A stretch of DNA of 64,000 nt from positions 5,207,501-5,271,500 of the forward strand of contig NC_009523.1 of assembly GCF_000016665.1 (NCBI RefSeq). Reading direction: 5' to 3'. The notes beneath the pieces are model-generated. The model saw only the letters and a program-made list of their open reading frames with translations. It was not told the DNA's origin and did no database searches. Both the position numbers and the translations under genes were made by a program. The stretch comes from Roseiflexus sp. RS-1 (GTDB taxonomy: Bacteria; Chloroflexota; Chloroflexia; Chloroflexales; Roseiflexaceae). Shown here piece by piece: positions 43,266 through 51,954 of this stretch; positions within the stretch are counted from its first letter, which is position 1; each line of letters opens with the position of its first letter.

Positions 43266-43647
43266 GTATCTTGATCTGGATCGCCAGCTTGCATCCGCCG
43301 ATCTGGTCATCACTGCCGAGGGAACTATCGATGGTCAGACGCCATACGGCAAAATACCGGCTGCAATGACGCGTCGCGATCAACGCTATGGAATACCGGT
43401 TGTCGTACTGGCGGGCGCAATTGGCGCCGACGCGGATGCGAACTATCAATACGGGATCACGGCTTTCCAGAGCATTGTGCGAGGCCCGTGCCCAATCGAA
43501 GATGCGATCCGCGATGCCGATGCGCTTACCGCAGCATGCGCAGAGGGGATCATGCACCTGATCCAGATCGGGCAAAAACTGGCGAACCGCCAGTATCTGC
43601 CTGGTCAGCGAAAGCGTGAGCGCATGCAAACAACGCTTGTGCTCTGA
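43258..43647 (+). pseudogene. glycerate kinase fragment, part downstream of the IS66 insertion
   Basis: Continues the kinase frame after the element: MQYLDLDRQLASADLVITAEG, then DGQTPYGKIPAAM, VVVLAGAIGAD, YGITAFQSI and a C terminus rich in Ala and Leu. ADLVITxEGxxDxQTxxGK is the C-terminal signature of GlxK-type glycerate kinases. A short ORF with ATG at 43261 exists but would encode only this C-terminal third, without the substrate- and ATP-binding parts, so a functional product is unlikely. Confidence 0.82.
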
Positions 43648-43829
43648 TGTTCGCATGCTCAGGACAGCCGATTCAATCGCAGGCGCCTCTGCTTCCTGCA
43701 GGCAGTTTTCTGCATTCCCGCGCGCTTTTGCCCCTCATCCCCCGACCTCTCAAGTATTGATATTGGAGCAACTGCGCGACGAGTTGCTCAACAGGTCAAC
43801 ACTCGTTGTGCAATTCGATCGGCGTTATG

Positions 43830-43838
43830 TGGTATCAT
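43830..43838 (+). promoter_or_regulatory. extended -10 promoter for the SirB1-like gene
   Basis: TGGTATCAT (43830-43838), an extended -10 with five of six consensus bases, 48 bp upstream of the ATG at 43886. No convincing -35. Confidence 0.4.
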
Positions 43839-43885
43839 CGGGGAGGACCCGATTGCTTACACCTGCGTACCGCATACGGTGACCC

Positions 43886-44722
43886 ATGACGTCGCCTGCA
43901 CGCCGTCGTTTCCGCGCCATAGCCCAACTGCCTGACGACCAGATCAATCTGGCGGAGGCGGCGCTCTGTATTGCCTGGGAAGATCAGGGTGAGGGCAATC
44001 CGTCTGCTTCGTTGCGACGCATTGATGCGCTGGCGGCAACTGCGCAGGAGCGTATCGCAGGAAGGCGTGGTTCGCGCGCAATTGTGGCAGCACTGAATGT
44101 CTACCTGTTCGATGAACTTGGCTTTCGCGGCAACTTCTGGGATTACAGTGATCCCGGCAACAGTTTCCTCGATCAGGTGATCGCGCGACGTGTCGGTCTG
44201 CCTATTCTGCTGTCGGTGCTCTATCTGGAGATCGGCTGGCGGTTGCATCTGCCGGTAGTGGGTCTGGCACTGCCGGGACATTTTCTGGTGCGTTATGTTG
44301 ATCAGCAGAACGGCGACCTCTACATCGATCCTTTCAATCGCGGAAGATTGTGGTCACTGGCGGAATGTGAGCGACAGATCGCCTCGTTTGCGGGCACAAT
44401 CAATCCAGCCCTGGTGCAGCAGATCATGGCGCCGCCGTCGCCGCGCTCAATTCTGCTGCGCATATTGCGTAATCTGAAAGGCGCCTATATTCAGCGCGAG
44501 CAGTTCGAACGCGCGCTGGCGGCGGTTGATCGGATGCTGCTGCTCTCGTTCGATGCCGCCGAATTGCGCGACCGCGGGTTGCTACGCGCGCGCCTGGGGC
44601 ACTGGTCAGGCGCGCTGGCGGACCTTGAACGGTATGCGCATATGGCGCCACAGGCGAGCGATCTGGAGACCATCCGCCGTCAGGTGCGGGCGCTGGCAGA
44701 AGCAATGATACCGCTGAACTAG
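43886..44722 (+). CDS. SirB1-family protein (transglutaminase-like plus TPR)
   Basis: 278 residues. The N-terminal two-thirds is the SirB1/transglutaminase-like core: NVYLFDELGFRGNFWDY, NSFLDQVIARRVGLPILLSV, GLALPGHFLVRY and DLYIDPFNRG, a conserved pattern in DUF1598/SirB1 proteins. The C-terminal third (about 195-275) forms tetratricopeptide-like helices. The classical catalytic Cys of transglutaminases is not evident, as usual for this family. The biochemical role is unknown. Confidence 0.85.
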   Translation: MTSPARRRFRAIAQLPDDQINLAEAALCIAWEDQGEGNPSASLRRIDALAATAQERIAGRRGSRAIVAALNVYLFDELGFRGNFWDYSDPGNSFLDQVIARRVGLPILLSVLYLEIGWRLHLPVVGLALPGHFLVRYVDQQNGDLYIDPFNRGRLWSLAECERQIASFAGTINPALVQQIMAPPSPRSILLRILRNLKGAYIQREQFERALAAVDRMLLLSFDAAELRDRGLLRARLGHWSGALADLERYAHMAPQASDLETIRRQVRALAEAMIPLN

Positions 44723-44743
44723 CGGCTGTTCTGCAGCGGATGA

Positions 44744-46207
44744 CTATATTCCCTCGTCCTGCAATCTGCCGCGCTCTGCGCCGTACTCGATGTAAACCGC
44801 ACTCGTTTCCGTGAAGAAGTCAAGCAGTGTGTTGTGGTGAACCGGCAGATGTGGCTCATTGCCGGTCGTCGGCGCATTAATGTGGATCGACCGGGCGCGA
44901 ATGTCGTCGGTGAACCGCAGCATACGTGCGCCGTCGCGGGTGTAGAGGCTCGCCGCAACGAGTTGCTGCGGTTGATGGACAAGCGTTAGCGCCTCTGCAA
45001 AACTCTCGACGCGGGTGACCGCCAGCACCGGTCCTGGCGCCGCTTCCTGGGCAATGCGCATATCTGGACGCACCCGATCAACAATCGTCGGGCGGAGAAA
45101 GAAACCGTGCGCCAGTTCTCCGTCGTGGGCGCGCACGCCGCCACACAGCACCTCAGCGCCTTCCGCCCGCGCCTGCTCGATCAGGTCGAGCGCCTGCTGA
45201 ATCTGCGCCTCGTCGGTGCATGGTCCCAGCGAAACCTGCTCGTTAAGACCGTTGCCCAGGCGCATCGCACAGACGCGCGCAACCAGCGCTTCCAGAAACG
45301 CATCGGCGACGGGATGCACCAGCACGACCCGTTTGGTGGCAGTGTGCGTCTGACCGGCGTTGCCAAACGCGCCAGCGATGACACCCGATAGCGCCAGATC
45401 GAGGTCGGCGTCCTCCAGGACGATGACCGGATTGACATCACGGTGTTCGCCCATGAAGCGAATGTCGCGCATATCCGCCTGACGACGCACGCCAGCAATA
45501 TCGGCATGCGGACCACCGATCCATACGGCGCGAACTGCTGGATGATCGATCAGGGTTGCGCCGGTTTCGTCGCTGGCGCCGTGAACCAGGTTCACCACGC
45601 CGGAGGGTGCGCCAGCATCGGCGAAGCAGCGAACCAGCCACTCTGCGGTTTCCGGCGTTGCCAGGGCTGGTTTCACAACAACAGTATTGCCGGTGATGAG
45701 CGCCTGCGCCAGGCGTTCGAGCGGCAACGCCAGCGGCGACCAGTCCGGTGTCAGCAGTGCAACCACTCCCAGCGGACGACGGCGCGTGTAGCCGAAGCGT
45801 CCGGCGCTGGACAACGGCACGGTTGCGCCTTCGGGCATGGCAGCGGCAGCGCCACAGAACTCTGCATAGGCGATGGCGTGCCGCACTTCCGCGCGCGCCT
45901 CAGCAAGCGTCTTCCCCTGCTCACGAACGATCGCGCGCGCGATCGGTTCCGCCCGTTCCGCCAGCAGCTGCGCGGCGCGAAGCACCAGCGCACCCCGTGC
46001 CGGTGCAGGAGTGCGACGCCAGGAACGGAGGGCGTGCGCGGCGACTTCGGCGGCGGCGATGGCTTCATCGTTAATCGAGAGCGGCACGTCACCGATGTAG
46101 TCTTCAGCATTGGCTGGATTGATATTTGGTGCGTGGCGACGCGCCAGCGATGCTAACCATGCACCCCCGATATAGTTGCGGTAGATTCGGGCGCTGCTTT
46201 CAGACAT
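44744..46207 (-). CDS. aldehyde dehydrogenase-superfamily protein, probable pseudoenzyme
   Basis: 487 residues with the whole ALDH fold pattern: YIGGAW, REQGKTLAEARAEV, ITGNTVVVKPA, NPVIVLEDADLDLAL, FGNAGQ and a C-terminal FFLRPTIVDRV. Key catalytic motifs are changed. The family's GQxCxA reads GQTHTA, with His288 in place of the nucleophilic Cys; the PWNFP motif with its catalytic Asn reads PDWSP; the ELGGK block reads EHRDV. Activity as a dehydrogenase is therefore unlikely. The ATG at 46207 fits the family start; the SD is weak. The origin may be a proline/1-pyrroline-5-carboxylate dehydrogenase-like enzyme. Confidence 0.85.
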   Translation of the reverse strand: MSESSARIYRNYIGGAWLASLARRHAPNINPANAEDYIGDVPLSINDEAIAAAEVAAHALRSWRRTPAPARGALVLRAAQLLAERAEPIARAIVREQGKTLAEARAEVRHAIAYAEFCGAAAAMPEGATVPLSSAGRFGYTRRRPLGVVALLTPDWSPLALPLERLAQALITGNTVVVKPALATPETAEWLVRCFADAGAPSGVVNLVHGASDETGATLIDHPAVRAVWIGGPHADIAGVRRQADMRDIRFMGEHRDVNPVIVLEDADLDLALSGVIAGAFGNAGQTHTATKRVVLVHPVADAFLEALVARVCAMRLGNGLNEQVSLGPCTDEAQIQQALDLIEQARAEGAEVLCGGVRAHDGELAHGFFLRPTIVDRVRPDMRIAQEAAPGPVLAVTRVESFAEALTLVHQPQQLVAASLYTRDGARMLRFTDDIRARSIHINAPTTGNEPHLPVHHNTLLDFFTETSAVYIEYGAERGRLQDEGI

Positions 46208-46395
46208 AGATACTCTGGTGAATACGTGAGCAGCATATTCACGATGATGCAATAGCTGCTCCGTCGTTAATTCAGGTCGTAGCGCTGTTCCTCAGGGATG
46301 ATACCACGACAGGCGCTGTTTTACCAATCGTTGCGCCGGGCTAAGCGCGAACGTGAAGGCGGACCGCGATGATCGGCGCGCTATCGTTCAGGAGA

Positions 46396-46941
46396 TCATG
46401 TTTCAATGGAGGTCAACCCGATCGTCTGCGCTGCCTGCTCGTATGCGCGGTACGTTTCCTCGTCGAAAAGCACGAATCGCACCAGCGCGACGCCGGGGTG
46501 ATTCAGCAGCACATCACGGCAGGTCGCCAGGGCAATCGGCGCTGCCTGATCGAGCGGGTAACCGTAGATGCCGGTGCTGATCGATGGAAAGGCAATGCTC
46601 TGCAAGCCGTGGCTGGCTGCCAGCATCAGCGCCGAGCGGTAGGCTGACGCGAGCAATTCCGCGTCACGCGGGTTGCCGCTGTAGCGCGGTCCCACAGCGT
46701 GAATGACGTGGCGCGCCTTGAGACGGTAGCCCGCAGTGATGCGCGCCTCTCCCGTGGGGCAACCGCCGATACGTGCGCATTCGTCTGCCAGTTCTGGTCC
46801 AGCCGCGCGATGGATCGCCCCTGACACGCCGCCGCCGGGCGCCAGTGTTTCGTTTGCGGCATTGACGATGGCGTCAACGTCCTGTTCGACGATATTGCCG
46901 CGGATCAGTTCCAGTACAGCATTGCCGATAGCAAAGCGCAT
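46396..46941 (-). CDS. macro-domain protein (ADP-ribose binding/deacetylase type)
   Basis: 181 residues, a single macro domain beginning MRFAIGNAVLELIRGNI. It shows the conserved IVNAANETLAPGGGVSGAI (ADP-ribose phosphate loop), KARHVIHAVGP and SISTGIYGYPLDQAA motifs. Such proteins remove acetyl or ADP-ribosyl groups (for example O-acetyl-ADP-ribose). The start at 46941 has AAAGGAG upstream; an ATG 30 bases further upstream is less likely. Diverges from the tRNA gene. Confidence 0.92.
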   Translation of the reverse strand: MRFAIGNAVLELIRGNIVEQDVDAIVNAANETLAPGGGVSGAIHRAAGPELADECARIGGCPTGEARITAGYRLKARHVIHAVGPRYSGNPRDAELLASAYRSALMLAASHGLQSIAFPSISTGIYGYPLDQAAPIALATCRDVLLNHPGVALVRFVLFDEETYRAYEQAAQTIGLTSIET

Positions 46942-46961
46942 TGTTCTCACTCCTTTGACGC

Positions 46962-46990
46962 TTGTCGCCATATCGGACGTGTGCTATAGT
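46962..46990 (+). promoter_or_regulatory. tRNA-Arg promoter
   Basis: TTGTCG (46962-46967), exactly 17 bases, then TATAGT (46985-46990), ten bases before the tRNA. The position and spacing fit a sigma-70-type promoter. Confidence 0.72.
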
Positions 46991-46999
46991 GATAGTGAT

Positions 47000-47075
47000 G
47001 CGGGCGTAGCTCAGTGGATAGAGCAGCGGTCTTCTAAACCGTTGGTCGGGCGTTCGAGTCGCCCCGCCCGCGCCA
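47000..47075 (+). tRNA. tRNA-Arg (anticodon TCT)
   Basis: A complete cloverleaf. The acceptor GCGGGCG (47000-47006) pairs with CGCCCGC (47065-47071). There is a D arm with AGCTCAGTGGATAGAGC, an anticodon stem GCGGT/ACCGT around the loop CTTCTAA with anticodon TCT, and a T arm with GTTCGAGTC. The discriminator G is at 47072 and the CCA end is encoded (47073-47075). It reads AGA/AGG arginine codons. Confidence 0.95.
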
Positions 47076-47085
47076 GATTGCGGTA

Positions 47086-47215
47086 GTTGCCTTCCATCTT
47101 TCCGGTCGCAACATTATGCCCCGCTGCGGATGTTCACCGCCAGAGTGCGGAGAACGCAGCGGGGTTGCCTTTTGTCTTTCCGGTTGTGACGTGCATCGCG
47201 CCCCGCAGCGGGTGT
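47086..47215. repeat. imperfect direct repeat downstream of the tRNA
   Basis: Two loosely matching blocks start at 47086 and 47164 (period 78), sharing GTTGCCTT, TCTTTCCGGT and GCCCCGC. No gene was seen between the tRNA and 47296. Confidence 0.45.
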
Positions 47216-47295
47216 GCATTACAGAGGCGCCGGGGGCGGAACGGATATCACGGCGCACTGCCGTTCATCTCTCTCCCGCCCCACAACCTCACCGA

Positions 47296-48012
47296 TCAGA
47301 TCGCCTTCAATCCTCTCACCAGGTGCGCAAGCTCGGCGGGGCGCTCTTCAGCATACTCGAAACCCGGGAAGCCGCCCCAACGGAAGCAGGTGCGCAGATA
47401 GTTGACAAACGTGGTCTGGTGTGGTTCATCGCGCACCGGTGCATCGGCTGCCGGGTTCGGCAACACAATGCGATACACGACAACTGCGCGATGGGGGGCG
47501 CTGGCGATGTCCGTTTTGTGGTAGTAATCTGGTGCAAGCGGTGCCTGGTACGGTCCCATCGCCTCGCTACCGTATTTCCGGCATTCCTCGCGCCATATGC
47601 TGTACTCTTCGAGCGCCATATCGATCGGATCAACGACCAGCGGATCGCTGTACGCGCTGTTGTTCCACTTTGGATGATAGCCGATGAAGTTGACCGACCC
47701 GACAATTTCGTACCAGGCGCGCAGCGCAAGTGGCATTGGTCCGACGCGACGCTCGAGTTCTTCGATGCAATGCTGAACATCCGGTCGCGGCGGTTGAACT
47801 GCCTCATCGGGATAAGCAAACCGGTATCCGATGCGTTCCAGACGAGCGTGCAGCACTGCGATGTTCTCTCTGGCGCGACTCATCGTTTCACGCGCAACTG
47901 CCAGTGCGTCAGAGAAGAGCGGCTCATAGCGAATATGCTCGCCTGCAGCCATCATCTCCGCCCATACCCGTTCGTGCTCGCCTCTGCGGTATCGTTCGAG
48001 CCAGGTTGCCAT
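47296..48012 (-). CDS. conserved hypothetical protein
   Basis: 238 residues, soluble, starting after AAGGAGGTGG. The middle contains LERRVGPMPLALRAWYEIVG followed by NFIGYHP and DPLVVDPIDMALEEY, reminiscent of SMI1/KNR4 (SUKH)-like proteins, where an acidic helix precedes a short conserved GxVxxxG stretch. The C-terminal TTFVNYLRTCFRWGGFPGFE is striking and well conserved in proteins I vaguely recall from actinobacteria and Chloroflexota. No function can be assigned with confidence. Confidence 0.7.
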   Translation of the reverse strand: MATWLERYRRGEHERVWAEMMAAGEHIRYEPLFSDALAVARETMSRARENIAVLHARLERIGYRFAYPDEAVQPPRPDVQHCIEELERRVGPMPLALRAWYEIVGSVNFIGYHPKWNNSAYSDPLVVDPIDMALEEYSIWREECRKYGSEAMGPYQAPLAPDYYHKTDIASAPHRAVVVYRIVLPNPAADAPVRDEPHQTTFVNYLRTCFRWGGFPGFEYAEERPAELAHLVRGLKAI

Positions 48013-48282
48013 AGATCGCCACCTCCTTCGAGGCAGACCGCAACTGCGGCAATCGTGCTCAGGGTGGTGTATCCGGGTGGTGCAGCAAAACCGTGCGGGC
48101 TGGAACGATGGGGACCTGCCGGGTACGCCACAATGTGGAGGAATGTCCTGCGCCGTTGCAGTCCTCCCTGCGTGTTATGTCCCCCTATTATACCTCGATC
48201 AGGTCGCCGTGTGCGGGAAGAACTCCTCGCTCAATGTGATGGTTTCTTGCCAGAGTCTGGTCACACGTCAATCATAACCTGC

Positions 48283-48543
48283 TCAGGTGTGCGGAAAATT
48301 GTCGCAGGGACTGCTGAGACTCTGATAGTTCAGCCAGATCACGGCGCCGGGCAGAATAGCGGTCATCGTGATCGGCCCCGCCCATCCCAAGCCGAAGATG
48401 CTCACCAGAGGATTTGTCTCCCGGCTCAGATCGGGCGTGATGGCATAGGTGATCAACCCATCCAGCACTCGTGTCATGATGAGGAGGCTGGCGAGCGTGA
48501 TGAATTCACGCCGCCAGTCCTGATTATTGGAGGTGTGCTTCAC
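48283..48543 (-). CDS. small two-helix membrane protein
   Basis: 86 residues from a GTG at 48543 that starts one base after the TGA of the peptidase gene upstream on this strand, implying translational coupling. Two hydrophobic segments (about 13-35 and 46-72) flank a polar loop ending in ETNPLVS; the pattern D..T...E.NP resembles DUF5658-like small membrane proteins. An ATG further upstream would add residues that overlap the peptidase gene. Confidence 0.6.
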   Translation of the reverse strand: MKHTSNNQDWRREFITLASLLIMTRVLDGLITYAITPDLSRETNPLVSIFGLGWAGPITMTAILPGAVIWLNYQSLSSPCDNFPHT

Positions 48544-48544
48544 A

Positions 48545-50794
48545 TCATGGCTTCTGTTCCCGTAACCGCTGTTTGACCGCTGCATCGAGGTCGGCAATGG
48601 TCACTCCGTAGACGCTCGCGAGCGCTTCAGGCGTCACTTTCCGGCTGAGGTTGCCAAACCGCGAGCCGAAGCCAACCGAAAAAAGCGGCATCTCTTCGAT
48701 CACTTTTTCCAGCGGTACGCGACTGAAAGACCGGTAGAACTCCCGGAACGAATCGGCGCCATAGGTGTCGATCAGGTAGCGCACCGTTTCGCCTGAGAAG
48801 ATATATTCGTACCCGACGCTCTGACCGAGCATGTCGTAAGCGCCAAGGCTCTCGGCGCCGGTGAGTCGCTCCAGGCTCAGGGAGTCCAGTCTTCCATCTG
48901 CAACCAGGCGACGCCGGAACTCGGGCGGGAGTTGCCCGGCGTAGTACATTGCCGCACCCTCGACGAGCCAGATCGGTGTGAATGGTCGACTCTCGCGCGC
49001 CAGCGCCAGGTGCACCAGTTCGTGCCTGATCGTCGCCAGTCGTCCGAGGGGTCCGCCGTCATCGGGTTGATCCTTGAACGCCTCGCCGTTGATGTAGAAT
49101 GCCCGTCCCAGCGTCTGTATCTCCTCGCTGGCAAGTTCGTACAGCGACAGGGCAGCGCCGAGGGTGCGCGATCCCATGCCGGTCTGCGCCGTGAAATCCT
49201 CCTGGGTGGTCGTGAGGTAGGCAACAAACCGCTCCTCCGGTTCAAGCCCGGCAGCCTGAATGTCGCGGTACGCCTGTTCGCATTCCTGCGCCACTTTCGT
49301 CAACATATCGCCAGCATCCGGTCGCGTGATGATCAGGAAGTGCGGCGTTTCCTGCACAACAATATCGCCAGACCACCAGAACGGCGGCGGTTTTTCCGGT
49401 TCATATGCGCTGACCATCCATTCTGCGTTCTGTCGCTCGAAGGTAGCGCGCACCGTATGCTCGAATGGGTTGTCCTCCGGAGCGCCACGCAACCGATACC
49501 GTATGAGGACGGCGATGTTGCTGACACGTCCTCGTTCCAGATCGGAAAGCACCAGCACCGCTGAGGGCGAGACGCTCAGTTGATAGTCGCTCAACGGCAG
49601 CATGCGACTGCGCTCGAAGATCGTCTGCTGTTCCTGACGCAACCCTTCCGCGAATGTTGCCAGGTATGCGGTCAGGTCGCCGGTTACCAGCGCCTTCGCC
49701 TGCCGTTCCAGCAGGTTCTCCAGTTCACGCAGCGCTGCCTGTTCCGCCGTCGGCGTCGCGGTTGGCGGCGGCGCACCGCCGGTTGCCGAGGTGACCTCAG
49801 CGCTCGCAAGCCCGGTCGCATTGAAGCGCAGCGTGGCAGCGGCATACTCAGGGAAGAAGAACCGCACCTCTTCCATACGTTCCGGTCGAGGGAATGTCAC
49901 CTCCCCAACATACGCCTGTCCTGGCAGCCATCCTTTCGGCGGCGCAATGTTCTCCGCCAGGGTATCGCTCACCCTGATCGGCTCATACGCCGCAAACTCG
50001 GCATCGAGCAGGCGCGCATCGCTTCCTTTCAGACCCTTGCCCAGATCGTACCCCCGACGCAGGGTGTTCACAAAAGCGACTTGAACGATCACCTCCTGCT
50101 GCGTCACCGTGATGGAATCCAGGCGTAGACGGATCGGCACGAGCGCGCTCCGTCCGCTGTACAGTTCGACAGCAAGCGGATATGTTCCCTCAGGAACCGA
50201 TTGTGTCGCCGATGGCGCCGGTTGGTCGAGTTGAAACGCGATCGGATTATGGGTCGGGAAGCGGAGTTCGTAAGGCGCGGGTCCTGTCGGCACAGGAAAT
50301 ACGACATCGCCGACATTCGCCTGACCGGGCAGGAAATCACCCGGCGGATTGATGCGTTTCAGATTCTCGCTGAATGTGACCGGCTCATACTCATTGCCAG
50401 CGGCATCGACCAGGCGCAGATCGCTGACGTCCACTGCCGCCGTCAGGTAGAAGCTTTTGTCGCTGACGTTGTGGAATCCCACACGCAGGATCAGGCGATC
50501 ACCGCTCAGCGTCGCACGGTAGAGCACCAGATTGATTTCCTCAAATGCGCTACGAGTACTCGTGGCGCGTCGGTTGATGAGATAGACCCCCTCCGCTGCA
50601 ACTGGCGCGACCGTCGGCTGCGCTCTGGTGGGAATGACGGTCGGCGGCGTGGCAGGAGACGGCAATGGCGATGGCTGGAGTGCTGCAACAGGCGGTGTGG
50701 CAGTTTGAGCGTCAGGGGAAGAGAGACTGGTACAGGCAGTGGTCACAAGCAACAGGAGAACCATCACAAAGGAAGTGAACCGTTTCAGGTTCAT
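48545..50794 (-). CDS. lipoprotein with MA-type gluzincin metallopeptidase domain
   Basis: 749 residues. A lipoprotein signal with lipobox LVTTAC puts Cys about residue 21 at the membrane surface. A Pro/Thr-rich linker (25-65) and two related beta-sandwich-like segments (about 68-190 and 200-330; both contain FLPGQ or WLPGQ followed by VGxVxFP) follow. An NTF2-like region (about 355-475) leads to a peptidase MA-like domain with HELVH (about 590) and the downstream Glu in WLVEGAAMYYAG, so the zinc site is intact. It probably acts on extracellular proteins or peptides. GAGGAGG precedes the start. Confidence 0.87.
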   Translation of the reverse strand: MNLKRFTSFVMVLLLLVTTACTSLSSPDAQTATPPVAALQPSPLPSPATPPTVIPTRAQPTVAPVAAEGVYLINRRATSTRSAFEEINLVLYRATLSGDRLILRVGFHNVSDKSFYLTAAVDVSDLRLVDAAGNEYEPVTFSENLKRINPPGDFLPGQANVGDVVFPVPTGPAPYELRFPTHNPIAFQLDQPAPSATQSVPEGTYPLAVELYSGRSALVPIRLRLDSITVTQQEVIVQVAFVNTLRRGYDLGKGLKGSDARLLDAEFAAYEPIRVSDTLAENIAPPKGWLPGQAYVGEVTFPRPERMEEVRFFFPEYAAATLRFNATGLASAEVTSATGGAPPPTATPTAEQAALRELENLLERQAKALVTGDLTAYLATFAEGLRQEQQTIFERSRMLPLSDYQLSVSPSAVLVLSDLERGRVSNIAVLIRYRLRGAPEDNPFEHTVRATFERQNAEWMVSAYEPEKPPPFWWSGDIVVQETPHFLIITRPDAGDMLTKVAQECEQAYRDIQAAGLEPEERFVAYLTTTQEDFTAQTGMGSRTLGAALSLYELASEEIQTLGRAFYINGEAFKDQPDDGGPLGRLATIRHELVHLALARESRPFTPIWLVEGAAMYYAGQLPPEFRRRLVADGRLDSLSLERLTGAESLGAYDMLGQSVGYEYIFSGETVRYLIDTYGADSFREFYRSFSRVPLEKVIEEMPLFSVGFGSRFGNLSRKVTPEALASVYGVTIADLDAAVKQRLREQKP

Positions 50795-51219
50795 GCATCT
50801 ACCTCCTCAAACGTGAGTCATTCGCCTGGGTGGAGGTCGAGATGGGTGCATGCAGCGCACAGAGGGGCGGCGAAGCAGCGAATGACGTTGCAGGAATGCA
50901 GCATATACTGTCAGTTCGATTGTCGATTATCTGCAACTTCGTCCACTCCCAAAGGGAACGCAGGGGTTGCAGGTGATGCGCAGCGGGATGTTCTTCTGCA
51001 ATGCGTTGAGACTCTATCACACTTCGCTGGATGGGATCAAGCCCTTGATGGTTGAGTATTGTTCACCTCGGAAGAGGATGACTGTCGTCTCTTGCAAAAG
51101 GTCATCCTTCCGCCTCTGCCAAAAGTCGGAACCAACGCTGGCGATTCGATAGATGTGCTGTATGCCGCTTTGTGCTATGGTAGCCATGGCAAAGAAAATC
51201 ACGCGAAAAGGAGTGCGCA
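50795..51219. other. gene-free divergent intergenic region
   Basis: 425 bp between the divergent peptidase and LiaF-like membrane genes. It must contain both promoters, but no confident -35/-10 pair was identified. A loose inverted repeat (AGGATGAC near 51074 with GTCATCCTT near 51101) is the only structure seen. Confidence 0.35.
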
Positions 51220-51870
51220 ATGGAAACGCGATCTTCAAAGAATGCGATGATTATCGGCATTCTTCTGGTGCTTTTTGGTGTGCTGAGCCTGCTGCAGAAC
51301 CTGGGTATGGCCGGTTTCGTGGGAGAGTTGGTGTGGGGAGCGGCATTCGGCGCTGGCGGCGCTGTCTTCCTCTACTTCTTCCTGAAGCGCGACGCATACT
51401 GGTGGGCTTCCATTCCTGCGGGTGCGCTGCTGGGCATCGCAATGACGATTGGAGCAGAGAAACTCCTGCCGTGGCTCCCGGACGGCATCGTCGGGTCGAT
51501 CTTCCTCGCTATGCTGGGTCTGGGATTCCTGGCAATCGTCCTGATGAATCGGTCGCGCTGGTGGGCGATCATTCCCGGCGGTGCGCTGCTGAGTGTTGCT
51601 GCAACCGCAGCGCTCGCCGATGTATTACCCGAAGCAACAGTCGGCAGTGTATTGTTCCTCGGTCTGGCGGCGACCTTTGCGATCCTGGCAATCCTGCGTG
51701 AGACCCCCGCCCTGCGCTGGATGTTCGTTCCAGCAGCAGTGCTTGGCGTGATGGGCGTGTTGCTGATGACCCCGGCGCCACACCTGATCGGCTTCCTCGG
51801 TCCACTGGCGCTGATCATCATCGGCATCGCACTGCTGTACGGCAGTCGCCATCGAGAGGTCTATCGCTAG
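51220..51870 (+). CDS. polytopic membrane protein (DUF5668/LiaF-like N-terminal region)
   Basis: 216 residues with seven to eight predicted membrane helices. The first, IIGILLVLFGVLSLLQNLG, resembles the DUF5668/LiaI-LiaF motif. The remaining helices form an internal repeat: WWASIPAGALLGIAMT, WWAIIPGGALLSVAAT and RWMFVPAAVLGVMGV recur at about 60-residue spacing. AAAAGGAG precedes the start. A role in envelope stress is possible by analogy only. Confidence 0.78.
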   Translation: METRSSKNAMIIGILLVLFGVLSLLQNLGMAGFVGELVWGAAFGAGGAVFLYFFLKRDAYWWASIPAGALLGIAMTIGAEKLLPWLPDGIVGSIFLAMLGLGFLAIVLMNRSRWWAIIPGGALLSVAATAALADVLPEATVGSVLFLGLAATFAILAILRETPALRWMFVPAAVLGVMGVLLMTPAPHLIGFLGPLALIIIGIALLYGSRHREVYR

Positions 51871-51954
51871 CGCTTGAATGTGGACGAATTGGCGGCAATC
51901 GGTGTCGCCTGAAGACACCTCACCGCTGTACAGTCGGGTTGACGGAACAATTGA

